From NCBI GenBank assembly GCA_001717005.1, contig MAGS01000030.1:6440-45924 (forward strand): a DNA stretch of 39,485 nucleotides. Direction: 5' to 3'. Of this stretch, positions 35,156-39,485 are shown piece by piece. Every line of letters begins with the position of its first letter. The first letter of the stretch is position 1. The notes beneath the pieces were generated by a model. That model had not been told where the DNA came from. It saw nothing but the letters and a program-made list of their open reading frames with translations, and did not search any database. The translations under genes were made by a program, and so were the position numbers. Source of the DNA: Candidatus Methanomethylicus mesodigestus. GTDB taxonomy: Archaea > Thermoproteota > Methanomethylicia > Methanomethylicales > Methanomethylicaceae.

Positions 35156-36862
35156 CTAACGGATGCTGAAGTATCCGTTCAAGTAGGACTGCAAGGCGCT
35201 TATCTGGATCCTTGATTGCTCCCAAGTGTCGCGGTCACGGATGGTTACGGTCTCGTCCTGCATCGTCTGGTAATCAACAGTAACCGCAATCGGGGCGCCT
35301 ATCTCGTCCGAACGCGCATACCGTCTGCCAATGGAACCGCCATCATCGAAGTCGGCTATGTAACCGTCAGCGCGTATAGCGTCAAATATCGCCTGAGCCT
35401 TCTCGTTGATGCCATCCTTATTGACTAGCGGGAAGACGCAGATCTTGACGGGGGCGATGGACCGTGGCAGTGAAAGGACAGTGCGATCGTCCTTCTCTTT
35501 ATAGGCACATTCCAAGGTCAGATAGGTGAGTCGGTCGGCCCCAAACGATGGCTCCGCTACATGTGGAATGAAGCGCTCTCCGGTTATCGACTCCTCCTTT
35601 TCCACAAACTCGACGAACTCAGGCCTGATCGCATGCCCGCCGACAACGGCACTGCCCGCGGCCAGCATGGACCGTAAAGAGGCGGCGTCCAAGCCCTTGA
35701 GCGCAGCCAATACCTTTCCAGTCTCTGATTTGTATTCGCGGCTTATCAGATCGACACGTGGCTTTGCGACCAACACGCGGGTCTTCTTTGGAACGCCGTA
35801 TTTCCTGAACACGCCCAAATCTTGCCCGCTGTACTGCTGATGCCTTGAGAGATCATAGTCGGTCCGGTATGCATGCCCGGAGACCTCGACCCAGCCCCAC
35901 CTGTCGAGCTTCACCAGTTGGTCGAAGGTCTGTGCAGAGTAATGCGCACGCTCCTTTGCAAGCTTCCCAACAAACATCTGCGAGTTGTGAGGGGCGCCGA
36001 GCTCGGATATGAAGTCGGTCGAGAGTGCCATAAAGTATGCCAGCCAATCAGACTTGATCAGCTTCTCACTCAGAGCCTCCCTAACGGTCACCTCTACAGG
36101 GTCGGTCTTCTCAGCCGCCACGAGATCCTCGGTAAGCAGCCTTAGCTTCTTGTCATGAACCTGCTCTAGCAGCGAGCAGCCGGGACTCTTCGGGTCGAAG
36201 AAGAATTCGACCTCCATTATCGTGAACTCCCTAAGCCTCAGAGGGCCCTGCCTCGGCGAGATCTCGTTCCGGGCGACCTTGCCTATCTGCGCAAGCCCGA
36301 TCGGTAGCCGCTCCCGCATGGCTGTGTATATGCTTTTGAAGTTGGTGAACATGCCCTGGGCCGCTTCAGGCCGGATGTAAGCGATATTCTCAGAGTAGGG
36401 GCCAATGTTTGTCCTAAAGAGGAGATTGAAGTTGGACACTTTGCCGAGCTTCCCGCCGCACTCAGTGCATATCACGTTCTTTGCGGAAATGATATCGTCA
36501 AGCTGCGCCACGGTCTTCCCCTCGATGCCCTGGATGTCGCCAGCCTGCTCAATGATGATGTGATCGGCCCTGAACTTCTTATGACAAGATGTGCACTCCA
36601 CTATGACGTCCGTAAAATTTTCCACGTGCCCGGACGCCTCGAATACCTTCGATGGCGTTATCATGGGGGTTTCGATTTCGTAAACGATGCCGTGGTTTTT
36701 ATGGATAAAGGTTTCCCGCCACCGCCTCTCGACGTTCCTCTTCAGCATTGTGCCCAATGGGCCAAAGTCGAGAAAGCCAGCCACGCCTCCATAGATCTCT
36801 GAGGCGGGCCAGAAGAATCCCCGTCTCTTGCATAGGTCGATAACCTTATCATACTTATCCAT
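35156..36862 (-). CDS. glyS: Glycyl-tRNA synthetase (eukaryal/archaeal type)
   Basis: RGFFWPASEIYGGVAGFLDFGPLGTMLKRNVERRWRETFI, RPEAAQGMFTNFKSI, GLAQIGKVARNEISPRQGPLRLREFTIMEVEFFF, EPSFGADRLTYL. Confidence 0.96.
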   Translation of the reverse strand: MDKYDKVIDLCKRRGFFWPASEIYGGVAGFLDFGPLGTMLKRNVERRWRETFIHKNHGIVYEIETPMITPSKVFEASGHVENFTDVIVECTSCHKKFRADHIIIEQAGDIQGIEGKTVAQLDDIISAKNVICTECGGKLGKVSNFNLLFRTNIGPYSENIAYIRPEAAQGMFTNFKSIYTAMRERLPIGLAQIGKVARNEISPRQGPLRLREFTIMEVEFFFDPKSPGCSLLEQVHDKKLRLLTEDLVAAEKTDPVEVTVREALSEKLIKSDWLAYFMALSTDFISELGAPHNSQMFVGKLAKERAHYSAQTFDQLVKLDRWGWVEVSGHAYRTDYDLSRHQQYSGQDLGVFRKYGVPKKTRVLVAKPRVDLISREYKSETGKVLAALKGLDAASLRSMLAAGSAVVGGHAIRPEFVEFVEKEESITGERFIPHVAEPSFGADRLTYLTLECAYKEKDDRTVLSLPRSIAPVKICVFPLVNKDGINEKAQAIFDAIRADGYIADFDDGGSIGRRYARSDEIGAPIAVTVDYQTMQDETVTIRDRDTWEQSRIQISALQSYLNGYFSIR

Positions 36863-36946
36863 AACCGCAACCACCGTTTGACTTTTAGATCTTAATTACC
36901 ATCAGTTTACCATAAGTTGCCCGTCTGATTCTGCCGGGTTAATGGA

Positions 36947-37276
36947 ATGGAGTCTATCCTAAATAAACTTAAGCCCTTTCCGGATGTGCCCCCAGAGGAG
37001 GGTCCGGAGGCACATACTGGCGAGCCATTGCACCGACCGCCCGATAGAAACGTTCAAGCGGCTCTACGACAAAGCGGGGCTGAAGGTGCTTGTGCAGGCG
37101 AGGCAGGCACCCGCTCGGAGGCAGGATTGGAATGCACGGCGTCTGTGTCGGACCGCCAGCACAACGGGGCATGCGCACTGGCCATAGCCATGGCTGCGGC
37201 GATCCATTACCATTTTGTGTCCGCATCTGAAGCGAGGGGGACTGCGGCTTGGAAGGGGGACGTTGCGTCGATATAA
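36947..37276 (+). pseudogene. Possible frame-disrupted gene remnant
   Basis: Coding-like translation switches frame: MESILNKLKPFPDVPPEEGPEAH (frame of 36947), ILASHCTDRPIETFKRLYDKAGLKVLVQARQ (frame of 36984), then SVSDRQHNGACALAIAMAAAIHYHFVSA (frame of 36947). Confidence 0.3.
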
Positions 37277-37315
37277 AAAGAAGTGTGCGATTCATCCGCG
37301 CCCTTCCGGGCGCGG
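37270..37315 (-). terminator. Hairpin (8-bp stem CCGCGCCC/GGGCGCGG) plus T-rich tract
   Basis: Minus-strand stem-loop with GGAA loop at 37296-37315 followed by ttctttttata, ~30 bp after the stop of the minus-strand gene at 37345. Confidence 0.5.
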
Positions 37316-37344
37316 CATACTCGCAACTTTTTGTACATTCATGC

Positions 37345-38316
37345 TCAATCGGTCGCGTCTACGTATGAAGCGAACGCTTGTTGCGATCCGTCGGCCCCTG
37401 TCATGGTGCCGCTGAACTTGTAGACAGGCTGGAGGTAACCCGGCTCATCTATTATGCAGTATGCGTAGTACGTTAGCTCAACGCTGTAGATGTCCACCCT
37501 GGCTGGAGCGGTCATGTAAGGCGATTGCATCTTTTCAAAGGCCTCTTGCGGCGTAACCGTTATTTTCACCATGTCCCCGGATGGCACTAGATTCCTGCAT
37601 TCGCTGAAGAGACCGACTATGCTGCCGCTGGAGCCTACGAAGACATGAACCCTCGAAAAGCCGCTTACAGGCATTCCGTCGTACTCCACAGCGTAGACTA
37701 CGCTCCAATAGTTGACCCATGATTGTCCCGCTACCCAGACCGTTGAGCCAGCCTCCACATGCTTGAATGTGAGCGTATGCGGCGGTTTGGGATAGAATGC
37801 TTCCGACTGCTGAAGTTCGAGAAGGAATGCGTCCGCCGCCTGCTTAGCTACGTCTTTCGATGGAAGGAATGGTGCAAAGTGAAGATTGGAGCTGCTGTAC
37901 GCAGGAGTTGAGAATATAATGGGTCCGCTGGTATACAAACAGACAGACGTCGCATTTTTTAGCGTGCCTTGGTTTACACCTATCAATGTCGTGCCTTCCA
38001 CCGCGCCGTAGGCTATAGTAAGTGGACCGCCCATATTGAACGGTGATCTAGAGGCAATGCTCAGAGCCAAGTCTTCCGTTATCGAGAGGTTCTCAACCAG
38101 CAGTTCAGGAAGCTCTGTCTGCACTGTGGGGAATTCGCACCAGAGGTACATTTCGGTAGGACCAGACAGGGATCTCATCACATAAGCGCCGTTGCCTAGC
38201 GGGTAATGGGCGTTGATTATGCCCGAGCCGTACAATGATAGGCTTACGAGAATTGCTGCTGACAGAATAATTAACAGTGTCGTTTTTGACCTTGTTATCA
38301 ATCTTAGCACCATCAT
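37345..38316 (-). CDS. Membrane-anchored extracytoplasmic protein, PepSY-like
   Basis: N-terminal TM (TTLLIILSAAILVSLSLYGSGII); repeats of PepSY-like architecture (VAKQAADAFLLELQ...; SVVYAVEYDGMPVSGFSRVHVFVGSSGSIVGLFSECRNL; LQPVYKFSGTMTGADG). Confidence 0.7.
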   Translation of the reverse strand: MMVLRLITRSKTTLLIILSAAILVSLSLYGSGIINAHYPLGNGAYVMRSLSGPTEMYLWCEFPTVQTELPELLVENLSITEDLALSIASRSPFNMGGPLTIAYGAVEGTTLIGVNQGTLKNATSVCLYTSGPIIFSTPAYSSSNLHFAPFLPSKDVAKQAADAFLLELQQSEAFYPKPPHTLTFKHVEAGSTVWVAGQSWVNYWSVVYAVEYDGMPVSGFSRVHVFVGSSGSIVGLFSECRNLVPSGDMVKITVTPQEAFEKMQSPYMTAPARVDIYSVELTYYAYCIIDEPGYLQPVYKFSGTMTGADGSQQAFASYVDATD

Positions 38317-39164
38317 GTTTCATAATACCATTGCCTTGAGAAAACGACTTCACTAGGGTCATTGTACATTCCATTACCGTATCCTGGAACATATTCATCG
38401 TAATAATTCAGCACGATGGAACCCGATCCGGGATCAACGTCACAGATGCAATAGACTGCTCCAACAACATCAGGCATCTCCTGAGTCAATATTGTTGCAG
38501 CTTTCCATGCGTCGCCAATGCACTTAACTGATTCGCCCATGTCCCCTGTAAGATATTTTGCAAAGGCTTCTCCGGTGGTGGCATAATCGTATGCTGTGGA
38601 CGCATAACCAGTGATTCCATGAAGGTCATTAAAAACTGCTTGCCATCGAACTGGCGTCCACCACCACCAGTCACGGTATAATACATCACATGCCATTGCA
38701 AATAGCCACTCGAGGTCTGTATCACCTAAATACATTTCATTGTAGTGAGCGATTTGAGTATCATATCCATCGCCATCAGTGTCACTTCTGAAGATGAGCC
38801 CATCGGTGGTTCCGTGTCCTGCGAAATAAACAAAGTCAACATTGTCAACCCAATCGTAATCAGTTCCATTTACGCCCCACATCTCAAAATGTCGTTCTGA
38901 CGCGTTCGTGTCGCCATTATTCCATTGTTTTGTAAAGCCGTGGCTTCCTAACCAATTATAGAAGCCGAGGGCATTATCGTCGCAATTATTTGCATCGGCC
39001 CATGGCGGGGCATAGTCACAATTATACTCTACCCCAAGTTCTTTATCGTTCAAGTCATCATTGCCAGCTATGACGGGAGATACTAAAAACATGGGTGTCA
39101 ACAGAATCAATGCAAGCAATAGCGTTTTTCCAGAAACCATTTTTTTATCGTTTATCATATACAA
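38313..39164 (-). CDS. Secreted caspase-like (DUF6345-like) protein
   Basis: Signal peptide (LLLALILLTPMFLVSPVIAG); GVEYNCDYAPPWADANNCDDNALGFYNWLGSHGFTKQWNNGDTNASERHFE, VDFVYFAGHGTTDGL, DLEWLFAMACDVL: His-Gly and Ala-Cys elements typical of clan CD folds. Confidence 0.75.
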   Translation of the reverse strand: MYMINDKKMVSGKTLLLALILLTPMFLVSPVIAGNDDLNDKELGVEYNCDYAPPWADANNCDDNALGFYNWLGSHGFTKQWNNGDTNASERHFEMWGVNGTDYDWVDNVDFVYFAGHGTTDGLIFRSDTDGDGYDTQIAHYNEMYLGDTDLEWLFAMACDVLYRDWWWWTPVRWQAVFNDLHGITGYASTAYDYATTGEAFAKYLTGDMGESVKCIGDAWKAATILTQEMPDVVGAVYCICDVDPGSGSIVLNYYDEYVPGYGNGMYNDPSEVVFSRQWYYET

Positions 39165-39193
39165 ACACCTTGAGAACGTGGGGGGTGTCTCTT

Positions 39194-39442
39194 ATGGACG
39201 ATGCTACTGCCACATTTTGCTCCAATTGCGGTTGTGGCTTGAAAGCGATAATTGTTCGGGGATTTGATGTCCATAATCATCAATCCAGCGTCCCAGATAG
39301 CAGGATCAATGAATCCGACCGGACGGGATTCGGCTATGCTTACCTCATGAATCACAGGATGAGCCATGTTGCACTTTATTTTGGTAGAGGCTTGTGCAAG
39401 GGTTGCGCGGTCACGCCAGTCTATTATATAGTTGCCCAGTAG
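39194..39442 (+). CDS. Possible truncated zinc-ribbon ORF
   Basis: ATG preceded by ggggggtg; translation begins MDDATATFCSNCGCGLKA, then is not recognisable. Confidence 0.25.
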   Translation: MDDATATFCSNCGCGLKAIIVRGFDVHNHQSSVPDSRINESDRTGFGYAYLMNHRMSHVALYFGRGLCKGCAVTPVYYIVAQ

Positions 39443-39485
39443 CACCATACTATTAGCTTTACAATTTTGCAAAGCTAGTCCCCAC

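Noticed and set aside
36947-37276. SRP RNA or RNase P RNA in the GC-rich gap
   Set aside because: Looked for the SRP helix-8 motif (GGTCAGG...GGAAGGGAGCA) and RNase P core motifs; neither was visible. Reported only as an unresolved region.
1-39485. CRISPR arrays, transposases, prophage or toxin-antitoxin modules
   Set aside because: No spaced direct repeats and no transposase, integrase, cas or recognisable TA protein in the translated ORFs.

Overview
The window is a gene-dense archaeal chromosome segment. Support for an archaeal origin: archaeal-type TATA boxes close upstream of starts, LysW-dependent lysine biosynthesis genes, GPN-loop GTPase, EndA-type splicing endonuclease, PAC2, NfeD/SPFH and UPF0104 families. 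No rRNA, tRNA, CRISPR array, IS element or prophage was recognised. Main blocks: (1) acyl-CoA ligase fused to a CBS pair; (2) a coupled PaaK-like ligase / small TM protein / sodium-solute symporter operon in which the small gene is missing from the ORF track; (3) an Lrp-type regulator with a perfect 25-bp inverted repeat at its promoter, followed by an overlapping lysX-lysY-lysZ-lysJ-lysK operon without lysW; (4) a proteostasis-like run (SPFH, NfeD protease, HAD, PAC2, Hsp20); (5) a GlcD-like FAD oxidase / HdrD-like Fe-S pair beside a divergent oxaloacetate-decarboxylase-type sodium pump set; (6) M42 peptidase, an orphan HExxH protein, SAH hydrolase, ilvE, endA, a UPF0104 flippase, a PhoU-like protein, trxB and glyS; (7) an AT-richer right end with an overlapping gene pair encoding a secreted caspase-like (DUF6345-like) protein and a membrane-anchored PepSY-like protein. 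The most promising less-described items are the caspase-like/PepSY-like pair, a HARP-like domain on a disordered linker, the ligase-CBS fusion, the orphan zincin, the inverted repeats upstream of the Lrp and SAH hydrolase genes, and small ORFs missing from the track. All family calls come from reading motifs by eye; no database search was run.
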